Source: Microvirga sp.
GTDB taxonomy: Bacteria; Pseudomonadota; Alphaproteobacteria; Rhizobiales; Beijerinckiaceae
DNA length: 64,000 nucleotides
NCBI GenBank assembly: GCA_031181145.1
Contig: JAPSLB010000008.1
Span: 1 to 64,000 of the forward strand
Direction: 5' to 3'
Shown here piece by piece: positions 15,927 to 24,116 of the stretch. Under the pieces are notes generated by a model that saw only the letters and a list, made by a program, of their open reading frames with translations, had not been told where the DNA came from and ran no database searches. The translations under genes were made by a program, and so were the position numbers. Numbering within the stretch: the stretch's first letter is position 1; every line of letters begins with the position of its first letter.

Positions 15927-16655
15927 TCACGCTCCAGGCATGCAGGTTGCTATTTCATATCGAACTTCTGCCCGTGCAGCACTCGTCTTGCGACGATGCG
16001 GCCTGCGCCCGTGATACTGGACAGCACAAGCGCGTCCGCAGAACTTCGCATTCGAGCGCTTGCTGGTGAATTCCTGCCCGCAGGAGAGGCACATGAGAGC
16101 CCGTTCCTCGCGGGGTCGGATTGAGCGAGCCTGGGCAGCTCGTCTGTTGCAGATCTTGCTGCAATAGCGTTGGGATCGCCGGGTGGCGGAATAGTCGTGT
16201 CCGCAATGATCGCAGCTGCGCGCCTCACCTGCGAACCTGTTGGCCCGCCAGCGATCCTGGCATCGATCCGAACAGAATGGTCGAGGAGCCTGAAGGCTGC
16301 GCGTTTCGAACGGCGCGTCACAGACCAAGCAGGTCAAGCGGTGGACCGGGCCTTCGCCCAGCGCCATACATCTCGGCGCTACTTGCGGCGAGGTGATTGG
16401 GCTGGATCGTGCGGCCAGTTTGATGATGCCGGGTGTGCTCGCTGCGCGGCATCGCTTCAAGATTCTTTGGGCTGTTGTTGGCGCGGTCATGGTCGCGATG
16501 GTGGATGACGTGGCCCCCGGGATTGGGCCGAAGTGATCCTCATAGACCCGGCGGTGCAGCTTCATACCGTCGGTGTTGCAACAGTAACCACTTTGACACC
16601 GCCACCAGGTTTCCCCACCATAGTTGATCCGCCGTGGGCGGAAGCTACCGTGCAT
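15927..16655 (-). pseudogene. HNH endonuclease with C-terminal zinc knuckles, frameshifted
   Basis: ATG 16655 overlaps the end of the Rep gene and starts MHGSFRPRRINYGGETWWRC. After EDHFGPIPG the HNH core (GHVIHHRDHDRANN, KNLEAMPRSEHTRHH) continues in another frame, entered at the C5 run 16514-16518 (one base short), and that frame stops at 16318. The original frame then carries three cysteine knuckles (CLVCDAPF..FCSDRC, CDHCGHDYS..YCSKIC, CLSCGQEFTS..FCGRAC) to the stop at 15927. So either two compensating shifts broke one gene, or the zinc-knuckle part is translated separately from ATG 16367. A homopolymer sequencing error at the C5 run is possible. It is the last gene of the alpA-rep operon. 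Confidence 0.65.
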
Positions 16656-17235
16656 GGTAGCCTCCCACGTCAGCGGCACCAATCTCCTGGTACCGAACAA
16701 GCCGTTCCAGATCGCGGGTCATGCTCACGCGGCGCCCCAAGACCGGTGCGACCGGCGTTTGATCGTGGCGACAATGTCGTTCCCGGCGCACACGAAAGCC
16801 AAGTGCGTAATGCGCTTGTGGCGTATGCTGTTTGACGATGTAGGCGAATGCTTCGTGCGCATCGTCGACAGGCCGCAGGTGGGCCACTCCGGGATCCGGC
16901 CAGCGCCGGGCCAGCGCCCGCGCCAGTGGCTTTTGCAAACGCTTGGGCACATGGAGCAGCATGTGCATGTGCTCGCGGTGGGGGCTGAGATAATTCTCGC
17001 GTGTCCATACGGCCGTCCATTGGTGGCCCTGGCGACGAAACCACCCGCCTAGCCAGGCGACCACCCCACGCTCGAAGAACCGGCCGGCATCGCAGGGGCA
17101 CTGCTCAAGATGCCCCGGGTGGATTGTGAACATCATGTTCGGGTACTTACCCAACCGCTTGGCCTCCCGCAGAGCCCGCCGAAGGAGCCGAACATTCACT
17201 ACTGTGAGGGGGCCGTGAAGCGTGCGCTTATGCAT
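16645..17235 (-). CDS. HUH-endonuclease Rep-like replication initiator
   Basis: A 196-residue protein starting at ATG 17235, preceded by the purine-rich GGAGAGGGGG (17241-17250). It shows the rolling-circle initiator motifs in order: motif 1 MMFTIHPGHLEQC (34-46), the metal-binding HUH motif as H89-M-H91 in REHMHMLLHVP, and the catalytic tyrosine motif Y132-I-V-K135 in AFAYIVKQ. Such proteins nick one strand at an origin and stay linked through the tyrosine. Its ATG overlaps the stop of the 72-aa gene, and its end overlaps the HNH start (ATG 16655), so translation is coupled. It is small for a plasmid Rep, and whether it still replicates an excised circle is unknown. Confidence 0.72.
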   Translation of the reverse strand: MHKRTLHGPLTVVNVRLLRRALREAKRLGKYPNMMFTIHPGHLEQCPCDAGRFFERGVVAWLGGWFRRQGHQWTAVWTRENYLSPHREHMHMLLHVPKRLQKPLARALARRWPDPGVAHLRPVDDAHEAFAYIVKQHTPQAHYALGFRVRRERHCRHDQTPVAPVLGRRVSMTRDLERLVRYQEIGAADVGGYHAR

Positions 17236-17446
17236 GGCTTCCCCCTCTCCAGAGAACATCCCCCTCTAACATATAAAGATGGGCGGGTACGCCTTGTGGC
17301 AGCCCCCATGGAACCAATGCGCCTTGTTGTTCAAGGGCTTGCCAGGGGCACCAGGGTGTGTATGCCCCGACGATGGTTTGCATCGAAACTATTGGGTTCC
17401 GACCCCGATGAGCAGGGTCGTGAAGGGCCGGAATCGGGGCGGTCAT
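17228..17446 (-). CDS. 72-residue protein between AlpA and Rep, unknown
   Basis: The ATG at 17446 overlaps the AlpA stop as ATGA, with GGGGGTGG just upstream. The TAA at 17228-17230 lies 2 bases beyond the Rep ATG (ATGCATAA). Both overlaps strongly suggest coupled translation and support a real gene. The protein starts MTAPIPALHDPAHRGRN and is rich in Trp, Pro and Gly (TPWCPWQALEQQGALVPWG). No family is recognised and there is no membrane segment. A role in replication or excision control is only a guess from position. Confidence 0.6.
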   Translation of the reverse strand: MTAPIPALHDPAHRGRNPIVSMQTIVGAYTPWCPWQALEQQGALVPWGLPQGVPAHLYMLEGDVLWRGGSHA

Positions 17447-17658
17447 TTCCACCCCCGTTCGATCAGGTCGCGGATATCCTGAACGCGCCACACGGTGATC
17501 CGCCGGCCCAGGCGAACCGGCTTGGGGAAGCGTCCCGTCTTGACGCCCTGCCACCAAGTGGATCGTCCGATCGGAATGGCCCGGCCTGGCCCGAGAAAAT
17601 GCGCAAGCCGAACAAAGCCCTCTCGGGGGAGGGGCGCCCCTTGGTCTGCCGAATTCAT
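17443..17658 (-). CDS. AlpA-family DNA-binding regulator/excisionase-like
   Basis: A 71-residue protein starting at ATG 17658, with CGGAGGTT upstream. It is a MerR-like AlpA domain: FVRLAHFLGPGRAIPIGRS (15-33), then TWWQGVKTGRFPKPVRLG (34-51), then ITVWRVQDIRDLIERG. Proteins of this family act as excisionase-like or transcription regulators in P4-type elements. It is the first gene of the coupled set with the 72-aa gene, rep and HNH. The two palindromes 140-220 bp upstream are candidate operators for it. Confidence 0.85.
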   Translation of the reverse strand: MNSADQGAPLPREGFVRLAHFLGPGRAIPIGRSTWWQGVKTGRFPKPVRLGRRITVWRVQDIRDLIERGWK

Positions 17659-17799
17659 GAAAACCTCCGACATCGTCCTTGTTTGGGTCTCTTGGGACGT
17701 CCTGGTATCGACTATTCGAACAATTATTGGAGACAGAGGTTTCCTGACCATGTCATCGAAAATGTGGAAAACTGGGAACGTCTTGACCAATACGCGGAT

Positions 17800-17822
17800 A
17801 TTTGTGGCGGATTGCCACAAAT
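17800..17822. promoter_or_regulatory. Palindrome 1, operator-like, in the integrative element
   Basis: ATTTGTGGC, spacer GGATT, GCCACAAAT: perfect 9-bp arms. It shares the core TTGTGGCGGATYGCCACAA with palindrome 2, with centres 57 bp apart. Confidence 0.7.
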
Positions 17823-17856
17823 TACTTATCGATCGTCAACATGCAGGCAATCGTTC

Positions 17857-17879
17857 AGTTGTGGCGGATCGCCACAACT
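17857..17879. promoter_or_regulatory. Palindrome 2, operator-like, in the integrative element
   Basis: AGTTGTGGC, spacer GGATC, GCCACAACT: perfect 9-bp arms. The outer two bases of each arm differ from palindrome 1 but change together, so pairing is kept. Confidence 0.7.
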
Positions 17880-17998
17880 TTTTCAGAAGTACAGCGCCTT
17901 AATGGATTACGAAGCCGATGGCATCAGCACCTTAGACGAGCAAACGGGAAGGATGGGGACAGCGTATCGTCCTCGGGGATGTGGGCGGCCTGCAGCGC

Positions 17999-19195
17999 TT
18001 ATTGGACGCGCGTGGGCTCGCCGACAAACGCCGCCCAAGAATTCATGAGGTGGCGGCGTTTCTCGAAGAAGTCGCTCCGGCGATACGCCGCCTCGACCCG
18101 GTTCTCAAGCACGTGGGCTAAGGCCGCCTCGGCTACCTCGCGGGGAACGTCGGTGCAATCCGCCGCCCAATCTCGGAAAGAGCTTCGAAAGCCATGCACC
18201 GTCGCATCGATCTTGAGCCGCCGTAGGAGCATTTCCAGGGCCATGTTCGATAGCGGACGGTGGGGCTTTTGGCCCGGAAACACAAAATCGTCCGTGCGCA
18301 GTGCAGCCATCGTTGCAACGATTTCCCGAGCTCGGGCCGCGAGGGGCACGCGGTGCTCGCGCCCGGCCTTCATCCGACGCCCAGGAACCACCCAGATGCC
18401 GCGTTCACGGTCAAACTCACTCCATTGGGCGCCAATGGCCTCGCCGCTGCGGGCCGCGGTCAGGATGGTAAACTCAAGGCAAAGCGCACTGATGGATCCG
18501 AGATCCCGCAATCGAGCGACCAGATCGGGCACCTCGCCATAGGGCAGCGCTTTGTGATGCCTTTTTATATGCCTTGGACGGCTCGGCAAAAGGTGGTCCA
18601 GATGGCCCCGCCATCGCGCGGGATTTTCCCCTGAGCGGTGCCCCTTCGCCTTGGCGGCATCCAGGACCTTCTCGATCCGGCCCCGTAGGCGATTGGCCGT
18701 TTCGGGCACTCTCAGCCACAGCGGCTTGAGAACGCCGAAAACTTGCTCTGTCGTGACGGCATCAACCGGCAGGTCTCGGATCGATGCGCAGTATCGGGTC
18801 AGCGTCATGCGCCATTGATCGCGATGCTTGGGGTTACGCCAGGCCGCCTCCAGCGCAGCAATGACCCCATCAGCCACCTCGCCGAATGTTGGCACCTTGG
18901 GCTGCGCCTTTCTTTCATCGAGGGGGTTTCGGCCCTCTTTGACAATGCCCCTCGCTTGAGCGGCGAGTTCGCGGGCCTGCGCCAGGCTCACGGTGGTTGC
19001 GCTGCCCAGGCCCATCTCGCGCAGCCTGCCCACACCCGTTTCGCCGGGGGCTTTCCAGCGGAACAGATAAATCCAGCGTCGCCTGGACCCATCGGGCGAG
19101 ATGGAAAGGTAGAGTCCTCCCCCGTCGCTATGCCGCCCAGGTTGTTTGAGCGTTGCAACGGTGCGAGCCGAGAGCTTGTTGAGCATTCGTGCCAT
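17999..19195 (-). CDS. Tyrosine-type site-specific integrase
   Basis: The P4-like integrase has an N-terminal DUF4102 arm-binding domain (LNKLSART, DGGGLYLSISPDGSRRW-like) and a core-binding domain. The catalytic domain has the expected residues: Arg in LTAARSGEA, His-x-x-Arg in HGFRSS, His in AALAHVLE and the nucleophile Tyr in EAAYRRS. From ATG 19195 it is about 398 residues; an open frame extends to 19297 but that part is unlike the family, and ATG 19186 is another choice. No strong ribosome site decides it. It should catalyse integration and excision of the element that continues downstream with alpA and rep. Confidence 0.9.
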   Translation of the reverse strand: MARMLNKLSARTVATLKQPGRHSDGGGLYLSISPDGSRRRWIYLFRWKAPGETGVGRLREMGLGSATTVSLAQARELAAQARGIVKEGRNPLDERKAQPKVPTFGEVADGVIAALEAAWRNPKHRDQWRMTLTRYCASIRDLPVDAVTTEQVFGVLKPLWLRVPETANRLRGRIEKVLDAAKAKGHRSGENPARWRGHLDHLLPSRPRHIKRHHKALPYGEVPDLVARLRDLGSISALCLEFTILTAARSGEAIGAQWSEFDRERGIWVVPGRRMKAGREHRVPLAARAREIVATMAALRTDDFVFPGQKPHRPLSNMALEMLLRRLKIDATVHGFRSSFRDWAADCTDVPREVAEAALAHVLENRVEAAYRRSDFFEKRRHLMNSWAAFVGEPTRVQ

Positions 19196-19988
19196 GGCGC
19201 AGCATCCCATGGGCCCCAACTTCGGCCCCAACATGGAGCATGGATTGCAATGGACAACCATGGCCTCTTCTGGACAAAGCCATGATCTAAACCCCATAAA
19301 AATAAGGATATTTCGGATGATGCGAGACCGACGAGAACGACAGTATAGCGGACACCCCCTCCGCCATCCGTGGCACTAACCGTTTGGCACTGTTCGCAAA
19401 TTTGTTGAGCTTGCGATCACGACGCCCCACGTCCTGGCCCACATCCATAATCACCTAGGTTGCGGCTTGGAGCTATGCCGCACCGTTTGAGTTGCAGCAG
19501 AAGCGGACATGAATCATCCCATCATGGCCCGTCACGTCGGGGATCAAGTGCGGGTAGTGTGGTGGGATTTCTGCGGATCGTCTGAGCGAGGCGACACTGA
19601 TCGCACATAAAATAAACTTCACATCCCGCAATCGGATCCGCCGCCGGATCGAGCGCTTCCCATCGCCACCGGAGACCCGGCCGTCCGCCGGCCTCCAGGG
19701 TGCCCTGAGCCGGAGGACATGGCATTCACGGACGGGGGTCCGGGCGAGGCATTCACGATTCTTGCCGGGGCCTCCTGAGGAGGAATGACCGAAATGTCGA
19801 AACGCCCGGTTCGACTACGGAGATGCCCGGCACGGCACTGCACATCTCAAGGCCACGGGCAGAGACCGACCTTCTGAATGTCAGTGCAGATTGCTCCGGC
19901 GCAAATGCCCGGGAACCTTAGCCGTCGTTCAGGGTCATCCTTGTACTGCTCTTCTTCAGGAACCGGAGCAGCAAACAGAGACTGGCCG
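19196..19988. other. Intergenic region outside the integrase gene
   Basis: Nearly 800 bp without a recognisable gene. A minus-strand frame at 19522-19725 (ending in CDQCRLAQTIRRNP) might be a relic of a zinc-binding protein but has no ribosome site. One attachment site of the element is expected near 19200-19400; no repeat with the other side was found by eye. Confidence 0.45.
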
Positions 19989-20564
19989 ATGGGTGGACGA
20001 ACCTCTTCTTTAACCGCATTGTTTGCGGCCCTTTCCTTGGCTGCTCCAGTCACCGCAGCCGAGGTGCGGATCGTGGTCGACAAGGCGACACAGCGCATGA
20101 CTGTGTCCGTGGATGGACAGGAGCGGCATTCCTGGCCTGTATCGACCGGCACGGCAGGGTATTCTACCCCAGCCGGAGCGTTCACACCGTCTCGCCTGGT
20201 GAAGGAGCACTATTCGAGAGAATGGGACAACGCGCCCATGCCGTATTCAATTTTCTTCACGGATGCCGGCCATGCCATTCATGGCAGCCGTGCGACAGGG
20301 CGCCTCGGCATGCCGGCTTCCCATGGCTGCGTTCGCCTGGCGCCGGCTCATGCTCGCACCCTCTTCAACCTTGTTCAGGCGGAGGGGCTCGGCAGCACGA
20401 GAATCGAGGTTGCCGGTATCGAGCCTATCGGAACGGCTTGGGCCAGCGGACATAGTGGCGGACGCGACTACAGCCGTCTGACCAGTTTTGATCCACTCAC
20501 GGCCGGGATCATGGCGGGCGGCTCCGGAGATCGCCCGCTGCGGAAGGCGCGGGAGCGCCAATGA
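19989..20564 (+). CDS. L,D-transpeptidase (YkuD domain), exported
   Basis: A 191-residue protein from ATG 19989. A signal peptide (GGRTSSLTALFAALSLAAPVTAA) directs it to the periplasm. The YkuD domain follows, with the conserved AIHGSRATGRLGMPASHGCVRL block containing the catalytic Cys and His. It forms 3-3 cross-links in peptidoglycan or attaches proteins to it. The open frame extends upstream to 19878, but those residues precede the signal peptide and are not expected. A Gly/Ser/Arg-rich C-terminal tail of about 40 residues follows the domain. The gene stands alone. Confidence 0.88.
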   Translation: MGGRTSSLTALFAALSLAAPVTAAEVRIVVDKATQRMTVSVDGQERHSWPVSTGTAGYSTPAGAFTPSRLVKEHYSREWDNAPMPYSIFFTDAGHAIHGSRATGRLGMPASHGCVRLAPAHARTLFNLVQAEGLGSTRIEVAGIEPIGTAWASGHSGGRDYSRLTSFDPLTAGIMAGGSGDRPLRKARERQ

Positions 20565-20643
20565 GCCAGCACGGCTGACGGAAATCCGCAGGGCCGGGTT
20601 GCAAGCTTTATAACGATCCGCCGCCCGAGCCCGTCTCAGTGAG

Positions 20644-22233
20644 CTACGGGGCAGGATTGGGTCTGACACGGGTCGTCAGAGCCAGAAGTGCCTCTGCCAG
20701 CCGCTGTTCCGCGCGCTCCGCTGACTTCTCGTCAAGAGCCTCGAGGTCGAGAAACAGGTCGAGCCCGGTTGCATGCTCGCTAATCACCTGCGGGCGCTGC
20801 GCCAGCTCGCCCAACAGCCCCTCCACGGCATAGGGAACGACCTCGCGGCTGATCCCTTTCATCGCAATCGGAGGCAGCGGGCGGGCGCGCACCAGGTCGC
20901 GAACGAGGGCATAGGTCTCGTAACTGAGGCAGATCCCGCCCGGTTCGGCTATCGACTGCAGCCGGGCCGCCAAGTTCGCCTCTGCGCCGATGATCGTGTA
21001 GTCCATCCGATCATCGCTGCCGAAGTTCCCTACATTGCAGTAGCCCGTGTTGATCCCCATCCGAGCCCGAAACGGCTGCTCAATTCCCTGCTGACGCCAG
21101 AGCATGTTCAACTGCTCCACCCGCCGCTGCATATCGACTGCCATCCGCAAGCAGGCCCGAGCGTCCTCCTCGATGCCTTTCGTCTCAGGGTCGCCAAAGA
21201 AAGCAAGGATCGCATCCCCGATGAACTTGTCGACCGTAGCCCCATGCTGCAGGGCAATGGTCGACATCTCCGTGAAGTACTGGTTCAGGAGCGCTGTCAG
21301 ATCCTCCGGCTGCAGCCGCTCCGAAATAGCAGTAAAATCTTTGATATCGGAAAAGAAGATCGTGAGCTTCTTGCGCTCGGTAGCGATCGCAACATCCTTC
21401 TGACCACTGAAGATGCTCTTGTAGATCTGGGGCGAGAGGTACTTGGCGATCTTCATCGAGATCGTCGCCAGGAAATCATTGGCCTCGGCCAGTTCGCGAT
21501 TCATCCCCTGGATCAGAGCCGCCTGCCGGCGCTGCAGGAGGATGACGGTGAAGCCCGCCACGCTTGCGAGAGAAAAGTACGACAGCAGGAATTTGAAGGA
21601 GAAGATGTTGGCCGCAATCGGCTGGGCCACCGAAATCTCCTGGATGCCGCGCACGTCCCCTACCTTCCAGTCACGCTTGGGGCTGTCCGGATGTGTGTTG
21701 TGGCAACTGACGCATACTTGTCCCATGAGGACGGGACTGGCCACACGGACAGAGCGGTCAAGGAGCGATCCTGTGATCTCAAGGACAGCGTTGTCCGGAT
21801 TGGCCCGAAGGGTTGCGATCGCTTTCTGCTCGAAAGGATCTAGGTTATGCGGCTCCCGGCCCCTGAATGGATGATCCGAGACGAAGCGGTACTTCACGGA
21901 ACCATCGTGGGCACTGATGCGCTTGCCAAGCTCGATTGAGAGGGTCGCCGGGATTGGGATTGCGCCTGCAAGGTCACGATAGTTGTGGGCGGCCGTCACA
22001 GGGCCGTTTGCCGCGAGCACCCGTGCGACCACGTCACTTCCGTAGAAGCCGCGCATGTCGTCAATGATCCGGCTGATCTCGCCCGCTTGGGTCCGGAGCA
22101 TGTTCTCGGAGAGCAGCCGCAGATCGAGCCACACGGCGAGAGGGAGACCGAGGAGACCGAGGATAACCGCAAGGAGGAGGAGCGGCCCCATCGCTCGCTG
22201 CTGCCGTACAACCCGATCACGTGCACTGGCCAT
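20644..22233 (-). CDS. Membrane adenylate cyclase with DUF3365 haem-type sensor
   Basis: A 529-residue protein from ATG 22233 (AGGAGCGG upstream; a TTG at 22263 is less likely). The order is TM1 (15-37), a periplasmic DUF3365/Tll0287-like domain (40-205) with the covalent c-haem motif C174-V-S-C177-H178, TM2 (212-233) and a class III cyclase domain (285-480). Metal-binding Asp296 (FFSDIKDF) and Asp340, base-recognising Lys336 (DKFIGD) and NLAARL are present, pointing to ATP as substrate. It should make cAMP in response to a redox or gas signal at the haem (inference). Flanking genes are convergent or unrelated. Confidence 0.88.
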   Translation of the reverse strand: MASARDRVVRQQRAMGPLLLLAVILGLLGLPLAVWLDLRLLSENMLRTQAGEISRIIDDMRGFYGSDVVARVLAANGPVTAAHNYRDLAGAIPIPATLSIELGKRISAHDGSVKYRFVSDHPFRGREPHNLDPFEQKAIATLRANPDNAVLEITGSLLDRSVRVASPVLMGQVCVSCHNTHPDSPKRDWKVGDVRGIQEISVAQPIAANIFSFKFLLSYFSLASVAGFTVILLQRRQAALIQGMNRELAEANDFLATISMKIAKYLSPQIYKSIFSGQKDVAIATERKKLTIFFSDIKDFTAISERLQPEDLTALLNQYFTEMSTIALQHGATVDKFIGDAILAFFGDPETKGIEEDARACLRMAVDMQRRVEQLNMLWRQQGIEQPFRARMGINTGYCNVGNFGSDDRMDYTIIGAEANLAARLQSIAEPGGICLSYETYALVRDLVRARPLPPIAMKGISREVVPYAVEGLLGELAQRPQVISEHATGLDLFLDLEALDEKSAERAEQRLAEALLALTTRVRPNPAP

Positions 22234-22914
22234 TGTCCGAGGCCGCTCCTGGCTTGGTGCCAATAAGCTTCGTCCGTAGGCAGTGTGTCACAGAAGGTAG
22301 CGGCGCTCAACTTGGAGAGCTGGAGTGCACCGGCATCACGCAGGCTGCAGGCTCGCCTTAGTAGTTTTCGTAGCGTTTGGGGCGCTGAGCGGTCCGTTGG
22401 CGGAGCGACGCGCGGTCAGCGCTCTGCCTTCATGCTGAACATTGTTTCATGATCGGAAACCCTCGGTTCCGGTCAGGCAGGAAAATCGCCACCTTCTCGG
22501 AACGTCTGTGCTCGCGCCCAAAGCGGTACCTGTCGAGCCTCCGCGTCGCGCCAAAAGCGGCCATTTTGGGCATGGATTTTGGTGCCCGTTCGCGCGTCAA
22601 CACAGCCGTCCCGGCGCCTGCGAGGGAGCATGCGGGCTCGGCCGCAGTCACATCCAGGCTGGGACTGATCTGTAGCGTGACGATCGGGGACCTTCGACCG
22701 ATATGGCTCCGCCTCTGGACGGCGCAGATGTACCGCCCCTGCCCGAGCATAGCGCGGACGGATAGAGCACCCGTCTCCGGAACCCGGGCGAGGTTCGCGC
22801 CTCTCCATCGCCAATCACGTGATCCGAATGCGGTGGTCAGTCAGCTGGGTCTCGGCGCTCGGAGCCGGCGTCGGTCGTCACCGGCTCTGACTCGGTCCGC
22901 TGCGCCGGATATCC
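22234..22914. other. Intergenic stretch with a third repeat-like segment
   Basis: About 680 bp upstream of the cyclase gene. It contains the cyclase promoter region and a segment similar to the repeats at 4433 and 12708. No gene recognised. Confidence 0.45.
22468..22535. repeat. Degenerate dispersed intergenic repeat, copy C
   Basis: CGGTCAGGC, then AAAATCG, then GGAACGTCTGTGCTC, then AAAGCGGTACCTG, in the order seen in copies A and B. Weak; by eye only. Confidence 0.3.
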
Positions 22915-23346
22915 CGGGGTAAGGCGTTTGCGATTGGGCAGCGACCCCATGTCGACGGCGGAACGTGCATGGCGGCCGGCATCTCCCAGAACCTCGACCA
23001 GGAGGTCTGAGCATCCGTTGATCACCTTGAATGATCGGAGAAGTCCGGTTCTGCGTTGACCATGCCGAGCAACTTAACGACAGCCTCGACCCGGCTGAGT
23101 TCACCGGGAGCCGATTGCGCAACGGCCAGGAGATTGAGGCCGTAAGGCGGGCTTCTTCATAGGCCTCCTCGATCGAGATGTCCTTTCCAAGGCGCCCCGG
23201 AAGAAACGTTCCGTCCGAACGCTTAGGTCCCTGCCCTGACAGGTACAACAGATTGCCCGCCCAACGATAAGGCACGTAATTGGCGACCGGTACGGGCACC
23301 TCGGGCAAAGTCAGGCCAAGGCCGTAAGCTTCTCTTCGGGTGTCAT
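22915..23346 (-). pseudogene. RidA-family gene with at least three frameshifts
   Basis: The start MTPEEKLTAL (ATG 23346) loses its frame after about 10 codons. The body LPEVPVPVANYVPYRWAG, LYLSGQGPKRSDG and GKDISIEEAYEEARLTA follows in a second frame (to about 23140). Then LLAVAQSAPGELSRVEAV and LLGMVNAEPDFSDH occur in a third, and VINGCSDLLVEVLGD with HARSAVDMGSLPN in a fourth (to about 22930). All segments of an enamine/imine deaminase of the RidA/YjgF type are still readable, so the breaks are recent. Confidence 0.82.
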
Positions 23347-23549
23347 GGCAGGTTTCCGTCGGGTTTGATGAAATGATCTTCTTTGCGAAACTTATGTACT
23401 TTCGCGCTTGACGAGCTTCAATGCGACGGTCTCGCAGGGCAAGCCGGTTGTTCCGCGCTCAAGCGGGCAAACAGCATCTCGCCGGCGCGGCCGCCAGGTC
23501 GCTGTCGCCAAATCCGCCGATCGCGATGTCGCTCGGAACACTCAGTCCG

Positions 23550-23800
23550 CGCCGAGAGGCTTCGAGGACCGAGCCATGACAATCTCGAATGAGGTCGTCG
23601 AGCAGACGGAGCAATGCCTGCGGAACATTCGCCAAGCCCTTGAGAAAGCGGGAGCCGCGCTCACCGACGTTGTCCGGGTTCGTTACATCCTCTGCCTGAT
23701 CCCGGTGACTTTCCTCGCGAGTGGCCAGGCTACGCCGTGCTTTTGGGGAGGTCCGGCCTGCGGCAACGATGATCGCAGCAGGCCCGTCGATGCAGGCCCG
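23550..23800 (+). pseudogene. Second decayed RidA-family gene, divergent from the first
   Basis: FEDRAMTISNEVVEQTEQC, IRQALEKAGAALTDVVRVRY and, after a shift near 23700, WPRLRRAFGEVRPAATMIAAG belong to the RidA fold. The N-terminal strands and the conserved end are missing or unreadable. It lies head-to-head with the other RidA pseudogene, about 200 bp away. Confidence 0.75.
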
Positions 23801-24116
23801 GGGCCAATCTGTCACCCCAGGGCAAAGTCCACAAATGGAAAAGCCCAGGCTCCGGGGCGAACGGGCGGGATGCCTTCGCATCTCCTGCCGCGCCTGCTAC
23901 GGGCCTGGGCTGATCGGGTACCAGACGGGCACCTGCATCGTCAGGCAGGTGCAGGAATAGACCGGGCCGGATTACATCCGTCCTGACCACAGTCTCATCG
24001 AAACAGGCGGTGACGTCCGCTGCTTCAGAAGTCCACAACAATGTCCGCTGGGGTGAGCCTCATATGGGGATGGAAATTCGATCCGCAAGGGCAAGGCCGC
24101 CTTCTCTCCTGGAGGC
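23801..24116. other. Intergenic stretch, nothing recognised
   Basis: About 315 bp between the second RidA relic and the end of the histidine phosphatase gene. Short frames on both strands show no family similarity. Confidence 0.5.

Larger units (their letters stand above)
17659..17998. other. Regulatory gap between integrase and alpA
   Basis: About 340 bp, AT-richer than the neighbours, without a gene. It holds two matching palindromes (17800-17822 and 17857-17879) and must contain the promoter of the alpA operon, about 20-140 bp before ATG 17658. Confidence 0.6.
15927..19195 (-). mobile_element. Small integrative element: int, AlpA, orf72, HUH Rep, HNH
   Basis: Five minus-strand genes form one unit: tyrosine integrase (17999-19195), a 340-bp regulatory gap with two palindromes, AlpA (17443-17658), a 72-aa protein (17228-17446), a HUH-type Rep-like protein (16645-17235) and an HNH/zinc-knuckle gene. 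Each of the last four overlaps its neighbour by 4-11 bases. Integrase plus AlpA plus replication initiator is the layout of small integrative elements and phage satellites. No tRNA or direct-repeat attachment site was found, so ends are the outer gene limits only. Confidence 0.65.

Noticed and set aside
19196-19400. tRNA gene as integration site next to the integrase
   Set aside because: No cloverleaf or conserved T-loop sequence is visible in this stretch or anywhere in the window.
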